43,973 nucleotides of DNA from Mycolicibacterium moriokaense (GTDB taxonomy: Bacteria > Actinomycetota > Actinomycetes > Mycobacteriales > Mycobacteriaceae): the NCBI RefSeq assembly GCF_003201655.1, contig NZ_QJJU01000035.1:1-43973 (forward strand), written 5' to 3'. How positions within the stretch are numbered: the stretch's first letter is position 1; each line of letters opens with the position of its first letter. Below are positions 17,144 to 24,640 of this stretch, one piece after another. Made by a program: the position numbers and the translations under genes. The notes under the pieces were generated by a model. The model searched no databases and was not told where the DNA came from. It saw only the letters and a program-made list of their open reading frames with translations.

Positions 17144-18247
17144 TCACGGGACCGACGGCGACATGCCCCGCCATGCACCTTCAAGTAGGCGATGGACAAG
17201 GGAACGATTCAGCGGTCGCGGGCTGGTCAGTCCTTTTGTCAGCGCCACCTCGACCGCTTGCTCTATCTGAGACTCCGTAATACCAATCGCGCGTAGTCCT
17301 TGCGGCGTGCCGACAGAACGACCGAGCGACCAGATCGCGGCCGGAAGCTCCTCGCTGACGGTGTCCATGGCCGCGGCCAAACGCGCGACAGCCCCCGGCA
17401 CCGCCGGACGCACGAACTTCACCGCATACGGCAGCACGATCGCGTGGGTGAGCGCATGCGGGGTGTCATACATCCCGCCGAGCAGATGGCATAGCGCGTG
17501 GTGAATGCTGGTTCCTACAGTGCCCAGTGCGGTTCCGGCCAGGCAGGCCGCGATCAGCACCTGTCCACGCGCGGCGACGTCGGCCTCGCGGTAGGCGCTG
17601 CGCAGATGGCGGTTGATGCGCCGTGCGCCGTCGAGGGCCAGAGCGTTGGTGATGGGATCGGGGCCGGGCGCCCACAGCGCTTCGGCACAGTGAGCCAGAG
17701 CGTTCATGGCGCTGGGGCCGACCACATCTGGGGGCAGCGTGACGAGCAGGCGCGGATCGTAGATCACCACTTTGGGCAATGCCCGGGCATCACGCGCGGT
17801 CTTCTTGTCGTTATCCGATGTCAGGCCGTAGATGGGGGTCATCTCGCTGCCCGAGTACGTGGTTGGTACGCACACCAGGGGCAGACCGGTACTGACCGCG
17901 ACGGCCTTGCCCAAGCCGATCGTGCTGCCGCCGCCGACGGTCACCAGCGCGTCGACGTCCTCAGCGGTCGCCGCCGCGCAGGCACGCTCAGCGAGTTCGC
18001 GAGGAACGTGCTGGCGGATCTCGTCCCACACCACGTGGAGGCGGTCAGCGATCGCGCGCTGGGCCTGCTCTGTCAAATGGCCGTCGTACTCGGCGACGAT
18101 GAGCATGACGCGCTTTGCACCGAGGCGCTCGAGTTCATTCCGGACATCGTTGAGGGCGCCGTCGCGCAACACGATTCGCCCGGGCAGGGTGTCGCGGGTG
18201 AAGCTGAACAACGCCAGCGTGGGGGACGGTGCCGATGTCATGGTCAT
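17144..18247 (-). CDS. maleylacetate reductase
   Basis: A 367-residue iron-containing alcohol dehydrogenase-fold protein of the maleylacetate reductase branch (TfdF/MacA type). Visible blocks are the nucleotide-binding VTVGGGSTIGLGKA, PTTYSGSEMTPIYG, NALAHCAEALWAP and HHALCHLLGGMYDTPHA. It reduces maleylacetate to 3-oxoadipate with NAD(P)H, the step after ring cleavage of hydroxyquinol or chlorocatechols. The same enzymes can also remove a 2-chloro substituent. AAAGG precedes the ATG. The presence of this gene is the best evidence that the pathway runs through hydroxyquinol or a chlorocatechol. Confidence 0.93.
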   Translation of the reverse strand: MTMTSAPSPTLALFSFTRDTLPGRIVLRDGALNDVRNELERLGAKRVMLIVAEYDGHLTEQAQRAIADRLHVVWDEIRQHVPRELAERACAAATAEDVDALVTVGGGSTIGLGKAVAVSTGLPLVCVPTTYSGSEMTPIYGLTSDNDKKTARDARALPKVVIYDPRLLVTLPPDVVGPSAMNALAHCAEALWAPGPDPITNALALDGARRINRHLRSAYREADVAARGQVLIAACLAGTALGTVGTSIHHALCHLLGGMYDTPHALTHAIVLPYAVKFVRPAVPGAVARLAAAMDTVSEELPAAIWSLGRSVGTPQGLRAIGITESQIEQAVEVALTKGLTSPRPLNRSLVHRLLEGAWRGMSPSVP

Positions 18248-18272
18248 GGGGAGCCTTTCGCTGTGCGTCGGG

Positions 18273-18611
18273 TCAACGCGGACTGCTGCGGCCGGTACTG
18301 AACGTCACGTCGGAAGACTCGCCTGCTACGAGCACCAAATCCTGGTGCAGTTCCCAAAACGGTGCGGTGCGACCAGCAGCGGCGCACCGCTCGGGATCGC
18401 CGACCCAGTCGCAGCGCTTGAGGTAGTGCGCCGTGGCCAACAGCTCGCTCGGCTGAAGACGAACTTCGCGGGCCAGGTCGTGGGCGTGGCGGATCAGCGC
18501 CGAAACGACTTCTCGCACACGCGGATCGGATGTCGGGGCCACGGCGGCCAACACGGTTTCGGTGATCTGTTCGCTGGTAGTGGCCGCTGCGGCGCGGGTG
18601 GTATTCACCAT
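18273..18611 (-). CDS. protein resembling the N-terminal domain of intradiol dioxygenases (no catalytic domain)
   Basis: A 112-residue protein. TETVLAAVAPTSDPRVREVV followed by ALIRHAHDLAREVRL resembles the N-terminal helical domain (Dioxygenase_N) of hydroxyquinol and catechol 1,2-dioxygenases. The Tyr/His iron ligands of the catalytic domain are absent, and maleylacetate reductase begins 25 bases after the stop. It may be a deletion remnant or a stand-alone helical domain with its own function. Resemblance weakens after residue 70, where WVGDPERCAAAG appears inserted. The start ATG at 18611 has only a weak GGCAGG upstream. The 166 bases before it show nothing. Confidence 0.55.
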   Translation of the reverse strand: MVNTTRAAAATTSEQITETVLAAVAPTSDPRVREVVSALIRHAHDLAREVRLQPSELLATAHYLKRCDWVGDPERCAAAGRTAPFWELHQDLVLVAGESSDVTFSTGRSSPR

Positions 18612-18777
18612 CGCCTGCCGTCCCGTCGGGTTCGATCGCGGGCGGTCTGACTCGGCCCGGCCCACAGTGCAGGTGAGGTGAAGTAGCCCCGGCTCAGTCG
18701 GCGGCGGTAGGCCGGTGGAACGCTGGTGCTCTCTGGGACCGCCTCGCCGGTATCACTGGCCCGCTCGACGGAGGCGC

Positions 18778-19458
18778 TCACAGCCGTGCTCCAGCCGGTG
18801 CGGGGTGCGCCGCGGCCGTCAGGTCGCGCAGCACCGCCAGAACGTTTTCGGGTTCGGCACGGCGGGTGTAATCGGCACGGACGAAAGCGAATTGCACCGC
18901 GCCGTCGGTGCCGATGATGTAGGTGGCCGGCAGCGGGACTTCGGCACATGCGCTGCCGTTGAAGGCTGCAACGCCGTTGCCGTTGCCGAGCTGGTAGCGC
19001 ACCACCGGGGGGTCGATCGTGTGGGTGAGCCGGTACTGACGTGCCACCACGTTGTCCACATCGGAGAGCACCGGATAGCCAAGCTGGTTGACCTCGGCTG
19101 TGGTCAACGTGCGGTCCGGCAGCTCGGGACTGATCGCCACCAAGGTGGCGCCCAGCGTTGTGATCCGCCCCAGTTGCTGCTGGTAGGCACGCAGCTCGAG
19201 ATTGCAGTACGGACACCACCCGCCCCGGTAAAAGCAAAGCACGACAGGACCGGTCTTCAACAGCACCTGCACGTCCACTTCGGCACCGATGCCGTCTTGC
19301 AGCACGAACATTGGTGCCTGATCGCCGACGGCGATTGCGTTCTCTGCCAGCCTGTCACGACCAACGACGTCAACGGCGTTGGCGCGCACCGCGCGTTCTT
19401 TGGCGCTGCGGTTGGTGTACGCGTACAGGCGCTGTGCGGCGAGGGCGGTTTCCAACAC
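18778..19458 (-). CDS. AhpC/TSA-type peroxiredoxin-like protein
   Basis: A 226-residue thioredoxin-fold protein. The motif CFYRGGWCPYCNLELRAYQ at about residues 75-93 is the signature of the AhpC/TSA subfamily in which a CPYC pair replaces the TxxC of classical peroxiredoxins. An N-terminal helical stretch of ~45 residues precedes the fold. It probably reduces peroxides or thiols. In this operon it could protect oxygen-labile hydroquinones or deal with peroxide from uncoupled hydroxylase turnover (inference). GTG start with AGGA about 8 bases upstream, 55 bases after the demethylase 3 stop. Confidence 0.82.
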   Translation of the reverse strand: MLETALAAQRLYAYTNRSAKERAVRANAVDVVGRDRLAENAIAVGDQAPMFVLQDGIGAEVDVQVLLKTGPVVLCFYRGGWCPYCNLELRAYQQQLGRITTLGATLVAISPELPDRTLTTAEVNQLGYPVLSDVDNVVARQYRLTHTIDPPVVRYQLGNGNGVAAFNGSACAEVPLPATYIIGTDGAVQFAFVRADYTRRAEPENVLAVLRDLTAAAHPAPAGARL

Positions 19459-19513
19459 GAGGTGTCCTGTTCGGTTGAGGGCGTTGGGCTTCGGTGCGCA
19501 GCGCCGCGCGCGT

Positions 19514-20884
19514 CTACGCCAACGAGGCGGTGCTGATCGTCGCCCGGATCTCGGTCTGGACGTGGGGTTCCAGGTTCGGTTTGGGCGACTCGGGGTCCTG
19601 CCCCCACAGCAGGCTGACTTCGGCTCCGTCGACCGCCTCGGCTTCGTCGATCATCGCCAGCGAGCACAGGCAGTCGATGTTGACGGTGTAGCCGCTGAAG
19701 GTGGCCAACCCGACCACCCGGCCGTCCTTGCGCACCTGGTCGAACTGGAAGTGCGTAAAGGAGGTGATGGGCAGATCGAGTCGCATAGGGCGAGCGGCCG
19801 GCTCTCGGTAGAGGTTGTCGGCGAATATCCGAGCGGCATCGGCCTCGTTCCACCGCAGCCACACTTTCCGGCGGTGCGGCTGCGACGTCCGCCGTTCAAG
19901 GGCCTCGCGCCCGATGAAGTCGTGGTCGAACTTGATGTTGCGCGCGTAGCCGAGATCCCAGGGGGTGGAGTAGTAGTCCTCGATGTCGTCTGAGGCGAAG
20001 CTGCCACCGATGCTGGCGAAGCCTTCCAGCCCCGCCACGGGCAGCCAGCTGCGGTACTCCGCGAGCCGTTCATCGCTGTAGATGGCGGGCATCGGTGACG
20101 GGATCCATCCCGATTCATAGATTGTGCTGACATAGGAGATGGAGCCTCCTTGGCGCAGTCCGAACTTCTCGCCTGCGTCAAGCAGCGCCTCAAGCACCGC
20201 GGGCCCACCGTCGGCGGGGCCCACGATCTCCAGACCGGTCAGCTCCCGACCCGGCACTCCCGCCATGGTGTGGTTCAGGGCGCGCACCGGCGTGCCGGCG
20301 ATATCGAATCGGCCCATGTTGAAAAACCGAATATGTTCCAGCGGGCCGCCGCGCACCGTCTCGAGAATCTTCTGAGTCGCCGGACCGTTGAGCTGATAGC
20401 GAAACGTCAAACGCCCCTGTGGATTTGCCTCCGAACGCTCGTCGCGAACGATGCTGACGTCGTAGCCGCCCGTCTCGGCGTTGTACTGCACCCAGTTCGG
20501 GGCCGCAGGTGTGCCGACCAAAACATATTCGTCGTCGTCGAACCCGAAAAGGATCGCATCAGAGATGACATAGCCGTCGTGGTTGCACGCCACGAATTGC
20601 TTGGCTTTGTCCTTACCGAACGTCGCGAACGTGTTGACTCCGAGATCGGAGAACAACCGTTTCACATCAGGGCCTTTGACGTAGAGGTCTGTCATGTGGT
20701 GAGACTGGTCGTACAGCACGGTGGTCTCCTTCCACGCGCGCTGTTCGTCTCGCCAGGTCGTATATTCGGGCTCGAACGGCATCTTGTAATGCATAGCGGG
20801 CAGGCTGCGCAGCATGCGCGCCGGATTGCCGGCCTCATCAAGCGCCTGCTGCAGGCTCACTCCTGCCAACGTCTCCAGTGACAT
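19514..20884 (-). CDS. THF-dependent aryl O-demethylase 3 (LigM/DesA/GcvT-like)
   Basis: A 456-residue third member of the demethylase family: YTTWRDEQRAW, YDQSHHMTDLYVKGPDVKRLFS (the SHHMTD spacing is as in LigM; His at about 63) and EDYYSTPWDLGYARNIKFDHDF. The start is set at the ATG of MSLETL because TTAGGAAGGAACGCAATG puts a good ribosome site before it; a frame ten codons longer overlaps that site. It is encoded apart from the other two, with the SDR pair upstream and peroxiredoxin downstream, so it may serve a different ether or a later demethylation of a di- or trimethoxy ring (inference). Confidence 0.88.
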   Translation of the reverse strand: MSLETLAGVSLQQALDEAGNPARMLRSLPAMHYKMPFEPEYTTWRDEQRAWKETTVLYDQSHHMTDLYVKGPDVKRLFSDLGVNTFATFGKDKAKQFVACNHDGYVISDAILFGFDDDEYVLVGTPAAPNWVQYNAETGGYDVSIVRDERSEANPQGRLTFRYQLNGPATQKILETVRGGPLEHIRFFNMGRFDIAGTPVRALNHTMAGVPGRELTGLEIVGPADGGPAVLEALLDAGEKFGLRQGGSISYVSTIYESGWIPSPMPAIYSDERLAEYRSWLPVAGLEGFASIGGSFASDDIEDYYSTPWDLGYARNIKFDHDFIGREALERRTSQPHRRKVWLRWNEADAARIFADNLYREPAARPMRLDLPITSFTHFQFDQVRKDGRVVGLATFSGYTVNIDCLCSLAMIDEAEAVDGAEVSLLWGQDPESPKPNLEPHVQTEIRATISTASLA

Positions 20885-20921
20885 TGCGTTCCTTCCTAAT
20901 TGGGCGGACGACATGGGCTGA

Positions 20922-21722
20922 TCACAGCACCGCCTTGCTGATGCCGCCGTCGACCTCCAGGACCGAACCGGTCATGTAGCTGGCCAGATCAGAAGCCAGG
21001 AACACCACAGTGCTGGCGATCTCGGCGGGATCGGCCCACCGGCCGATCCGGATGCCGCTCGCTGCCGCTATGCCGTTGCGCACTTCCTCGGCCGTCTGGT
21101 CCTGGGACTTGGCCATCGCCTCGAGCCGAGAGGCCTGCCCGTCGGTCAAGGTCATGCCGGGGGAGACGGCGTTGACTAAGACGTTCTTCGCGGTGGCCTC
21201 GCTGGCCAGATAGTTGGTGAACGCGAGCACGGCGGCGTTGGTGATGCCGGTAACGCCGAGATTGGGTACCAATGTCAGCGCTGCCGCACCGGCGATGTTG
21301 ATGATCCGCCCCGATCCCGAATTGCTGAGCAGCGGCAGGGCCGCCGAGGCGACGCGATGAAAACCCAGCAGCTTGGCGTCGAGGGCGCTTGCCAGCGCCT
21401 CGGTCGGGGTTTCTGCCAACTCTGAAAAGGTCACCTCCGGTCCGGCGCAGTTGACGACGATGTCCAGGCGGCCTCCCCAGGAGTGGGCCTTGCCGACAGC
21501 GGTGCGGACCGACTCGGTGTCGGTGACATCCGCACCGAGGGTGAGCACATCGTTGGGTCCCGGTGCCGGAAGCGTTGCGGCGGCGGACTTCAGCGCATCC
21601 TCGTCACGGGATATCAAAGCGACGCGCACACCTTGCTCTTGAAGGGCCTTGGCGATGGCGAAGCCGATGCCCCGGCTGGCGCCGGTGATGAGGGCGACGC
21701 GGCCCTGCAATCCGAATGTCAT
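20922..21722 (-). CDS. SDR-family protein 1, catalytic Ser-Tyr-Lys replaced
   Basis: A 266-residue short-chain dehydrogenase-fold protein. The nucleotide motif TGASRGIG and the VVNCAG block are intact. Counting from the conserved NAVSPG block against FabG, the catalytic Ser is Gly, the Tyr is Thr and the Lys is Asn (VTGITNAAV where YxxxK is expected). It should bind NAD(P) but cannot use classical SDR chemistry. It is ~88% identical by eye to the neighbour at 21775. AGGAAG stands 8 bases before ATG, in the shared leader ending AACGCAATG. The role is unknown; it may be a non-oxidoreductase lyase or a cofactor-binding scaffold. Confidence 0.85.
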   Translation of the reverse strand: MTFGLQGRVALITGASRGIGFAIAKALQEQGVRVALISRDEDALKSAAATLPAPGPNDVLTLGADVTDTESVRTAVGKAHSWGGRLDIVVNCAGPEVTFSELAETPTEALASALDAKLLGFHRVASAALPLLSNSGSGRIINIAGAAALTLVPNLGVTGITNAAVLAFTNYLASEATAKNVLVNAVSPGMTLTDGQASRLEAMAKSQDQTAEEVRNGIAAASGIRIGRWADPAEIASTVVFLASDLASYMTGSVLEVDGGISKAVL

Positions 21723-21774
21723 TGCGTTACTTCCTATTTAGGATGACCCGACGGCTCGCAGCGCGGCGAGTTCG

Positions 21775-22575
21775 TTACAGCACCGCCTTGCTGATGCCGC
21801 CGTCGACCTCCAGGACCGAACCGGTCATGTAGGTCGCCAGATCAGAAGCCAGGAACACCACGGCGTTGGCGATCTCGGCGGGATCGGCCCACCGGCCGAT
21901 ACGGATGCCGGTTGCCGCCGTCATACCGCCGCGGACTTCCTCAGCCGTCTTGCCCTGCGACTGGGCCATCGCCTCGTGGCGCGAGGTCCAACCCTCGGTC
22001 AAGGTCATGCCGGGGGAGACGGCGTTGACCAAAACGTTCTTCGCTGTAGCCTCGCTGGCCAGATAGTTGGTGAACGCGAGCACGGCGGCGTTGGTGATGC
22101 CGGTAACACCGGCGTTGGGCACCAAGGTCAGCGCTGCCGCACCGGCGATGTTGATGATCCGACCCGATCCGGAGTCGCTGAGCAGCGGCAGGGCTGCCGA
22201 GGCAACGCGGTGGAAGCCCAGCAGTTTAGCGTCGAGGGCGCTTGCCAGCGCCTCGGTGGGGGTTTCGGCCAATGGCGACGGAGTGAGCTGGGGTCCGGCG
22301 TTATTGACAACGATGTCCAGGCGGCCGCCCCAGGAGTGAGCCTTGGCGACGGCGTTGCGGACCGACTCGGTGTCGGTGACGTCGGCGCCGAGCGTGAGCA
22401 CATCGTTGGGTCCTGGCGAAGGGAGCGTGGCCGCCGAGGCCTTGAGCGCATCCTCATCGCGGGCGATGAGCGCCACCCGCACACCTTGTTCCTGCAGGGC
22501 CTTGGCGATGGCGTAGCCGATGCCGCGGCTGGCGCCGGTGATGAGGGCGACCCGGTCCTGAAGTCCCAATGTCAT
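21775..22575 (-). CDS. SDR-family protein 2, catalytic Ser-Tyr-Lys replaced
   Basis: A tandem paralogue of the gene at 20922, also 266 residues, differing at about 30 positions. It keeps TGASRGIG and VVNNAG and has the same replaced triad (Gly, Thr, Asn in NIAG...VTGITNAAV). Most differences cluster near residues 92-102 and 195-225, the substrate-loop regions, which points to altered ligand preference rather than drift. AGGAG precedes the ATG. It is the first gene of the - strand operon; operator O4 and a TATGTT -10 lie about 170 bases upstream. Confidence 0.85.
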   Translation of the reverse strand: MTLGLQDRVALITGASRGIGYAIAKALQEQGVRVALIARDEDALKASAATLPSPGPNDVLTLGADVTDTESVRNAVAKAHSWGGRLDIVVNNAGPQLTPSPLAETPTEALASALDAKLLGFHRVASAALPLLSDSGSGRIINIAGAAALTLVPNAGVTGITNAAVLAFTNYLASEATAKNVLVNAVSPGMTLTEGWTSRHEAMAQSQGKTAEEVRGGMTAATGIRIGRWADPAEIANAVVFLASDLATYMTGSVLEVDGGISKAVL

Positions 22576-22748
22576 TGCGTTGTTCTCCTATCGACGTCTG
22601 TTCGGTTGCGACGCGACCCGACCGGTCGGCGGGCACACGAGACCAAGGGGTATGCACCCCTGTGCCGATAACCGACCGCGGTGCTGTGGTCTCCGGTGAG
22701 CGCGTGCACGCTTAATGTCACGTCTACCGGCGCAGAAAAATTAACATA

Positions 22749-22768
22749 ACTTGCGTGCTCAAGCAAGC
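22749..22768. promoter_or_regulatory. operator O4 (RCTTGC-N8-GCAAGY) of the SDR/demethylase 3 operon
   Basis: The sequence is ACTTGC-GTGCTCAA-GCAAGC, with both arms perfect. On the - strand it abuts a -10-like TATGTT (complement of 22743-22748) driving the SDR operon. It lies in the divergent region shared with the MarR gene. A weaker half-site (GCTTGCGTAG, 22901-22910) is nearer MarR. Confidence 0.75.
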
Positions 22769-22971
22769 GATTTATGAGAGGCTGTTGGGGTGCGGGTCGC
22801 GGCGCGCGAATATGGGCGCTGATGCTGGGAAGACGGCGGCCGTAAGGGGGCGGCCGTTCATCGCGGTAGCACTGAACGCCCGCGGGAAGTGACTTGGTTA
22901 GCTTGCGTAGTCATCTATTCTGGACTGCGGCGATCCACGATCGGTTCGCCGTAGGAGAGGAGCGTCCGTCG

Positions 22972-23532
22972 ATGGCTGCCCAACGTAATGCGCGAACCGC
23001 GAAGAATCGGACTCCCCGAGGGGGTGTCGACGGCGTCGATGATGCAAAGCGGTTACGCGTTGTTGTCGCACGATTGGAGGAGGAGACGATGCTCTGGCAG
23101 GAGTTCCTGCGTGCGCATCGAACCATCATCGAGAAGATGGCCGAGCAAATGATGCGCGACCACAATCTGCCCCTTGAGTGGTTTGACGTGCTGATCCATC
23201 TCGCGGACGTGCCCGATGGGCGGCTTCGTCAGCGGGCGTTGCGTGACCGGCTACTTCTCAGCGAAAGCGGTGTCAGCAGGCTCCTGCTGCGCATGGAGCA
23301 GGCGGGCTTTATCTCACGCAACACCGCAGGCGAGGACAAGCGCGGCATGGAGATCACCCTGACCGACAAGGGCCGCACCGCGGTCATCGAGGCCACCGAG
23401 TCGCATGTCGAGATGGTGTCCACGCTATTCACGCAGCGACTCACACGCACCGACCTCAGCGCGTTAGGCCGCGTTCTGCCCAAGCTCACCGCCGAATGTG
23501 ACGATCTCGGAACACCACTGAATGGGGCATAG
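22972..23532 (+). CDS. MarR-family transcriptional regulator 2
   Basis: A 186-residue MarR-type winged-helix protein: QRALRDRLLLSESGVSRLLLRMEQ is the recognition region and DKRGMEITLTDKGR the wing. About 40 basic and disordered residues precede the fold. ATG at 22972 follows GGAGAGGAG; ATG at 23089 also has a fine site (GGAGGAGG), so a shorter protein is possible. Its position, divergent from the SDR operon with operator O4 between, makes it the first candidate for the protein that binds the nine-copy palindrome (inference). Its stop is directly followed by the next start codon. Confidence 0.88.
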   Translation: MAAQRNARTAKNRTPRGGVDGVDDAKRLRVVVARLEEETMLWQEFLRAHRTIIEKMAEQMMRDHNLPLEWFDVLIHLADVPDGRLRQRALRDRLLLSESGVSRLLLRMEQAGFISRNTAGEDKRGMEITLTDKGRTAVIEATESHVEMVSTLFTQRLTRTDLSALGRVLPKLTAECDDLGTPLNGA

Positions 23533-24588
23533 ATGACTCCATTGGCTGGACATGGCGATACGCGCCGGACCCTGCTTGTCGGCAGCATTCCGGCAGCGGA
23601 CACGCATGAGGCGGTCAAGCTCGCCCTCAGCCAACTCGGCCCGACGCTGATGTGCATCCCAGATGGGGAAACGGGACCGCGCAGCCAGTGGGTGGCCGCG
23701 ATCATCTCAGCGCTGCGGGATAACCCCGCCCTAGAGCTGCGACATGATGGGCAGTGGTCCGACTACAACGACCGGCCACGCTACCGGGTGCGCCGTGGCG
23801 CAACTCTGGACCCTGATCTGTTGCGACTGGGTTATGACACGGCACTGCAGCAGTCCCGTCCAGTACTAGACCGTCTGGTCGCAGAATATGGCATGGAGGG
23901 CGCCATCTATCAGGTCGGCGTGGCGTCTGGGTTCGACCTGGCACTGCTGGCTTTCGGTCCGGCCGGAGCGCTGCGCTATCGCAAGGCGTTCAATGTCGCG
24001 GCGAGTCGCGAAATACGTTCCATCCGCAGCATTCTCGGAGATGATGTGGTATTTCAGATCGAGCTGCCCGCCGAGCTGGTCGCCGTGTCGCGAGCACCGA
24101 GGATCCTGCGGCCGGCGGTCGCGCGGTGGATGGCCGGCGCCTCGGTTGAGCCCGCGAAGTTGGCGCCCAACGGCACGAAATTCGGAGTGCACCTATGCTT
24201 TGGCGACCTCAACCATAAGGCGCTGATGAAGGTGGGCAAGGATTGCGCACCGATTGTCCAGCTGGCCAACGCCATTGCCGCACGCTGGCCGTCGCACACA
24301 TCCTTGACCTACCTGCACATCCCCTTGGCCGCCGGTGACAACCCACCCAGCCTGTCCGGGTCCTATTACGCCCCGTTGGCCAACCTGTCGCTACCGGCAG
24401 ACGCACGCCTGGTCGCTGGATTCGTCCATGAGTCACTGGGACAGGACCAACTGCGTGAGGTCTTAGGTATGGTCGAATCCGCCGCCGGGCGCAGCGTCGA
24501 TGTCGCAGCACCCTGCGGGCTCGGACGCCGCGACCCTGCCATGGCCCGCGACCTCATGCGCGCCACCCGTCAGTTGACCGACGCCTGA
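23533..24588 (+). CDS. MetE-like (cobalamin-independent methionine synthase C-terminal-type) protein
   Basis: A 351-residue TIM-barrel protein resembling the catalytic C-terminal half of MetE and the related URO-D/CIMS superfamily. FGVHLCFGDLNH corresponds to the HxC zinc site, and APCGLGRRD near residue 330 to the final CGLxxR zinc Cys. Such single-domain proteins are a varied group of zinc-dependent methyltransferases. The start codon follows the MarR stop with no gap, so the two genes are co-translated. In this locus it could pass a methyl group from the demethylase branch to a thiol acceptor (inference). No N-terminal MetE domain is present. Confidence 0.72.
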   Translation: MTPLAGHGDTRRTLLVGSIPAADTHEAVKLALSQLGPTLMCIPDGETGPRSQWVAAIISALRDNPALELRHDGQWSDYNDRPRYRVRRGATLDPDLLRLGYDTALQQSRPVLDRLVAEYGMEGAIYQVGVASGFDLALLAFGPAGALRYRKAFNVAASREIRSIRSILGDDVVFQIELPAELVAVSRAPRILRPAVARWMAGASVEPAKLAPNGTKFGVHLCFGDLNHKALMKVGKDCAPIVQLANAIAARWPSHTSLTYLHIPLAAGDNPPSLSGSYYAPLANLSLPADARLVAGFVHESLGQDQLREVLGMVESAAGRSVDVAAPCGLGRRDPAMARDLMRATRQLTDA

Positions 24589-24640
24589 CCGACCCGTGCT
24601 GACGTGGCCACTGCGTCTCAACTTGTTTGGACGGCAGGCC

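Noticed and set aside
22891..22910. A tenth operator copy upstream of MarR 2
   Set aside because: Only one half-site (GCTTGC) matches; the right arm is wrong, so it was not counted.
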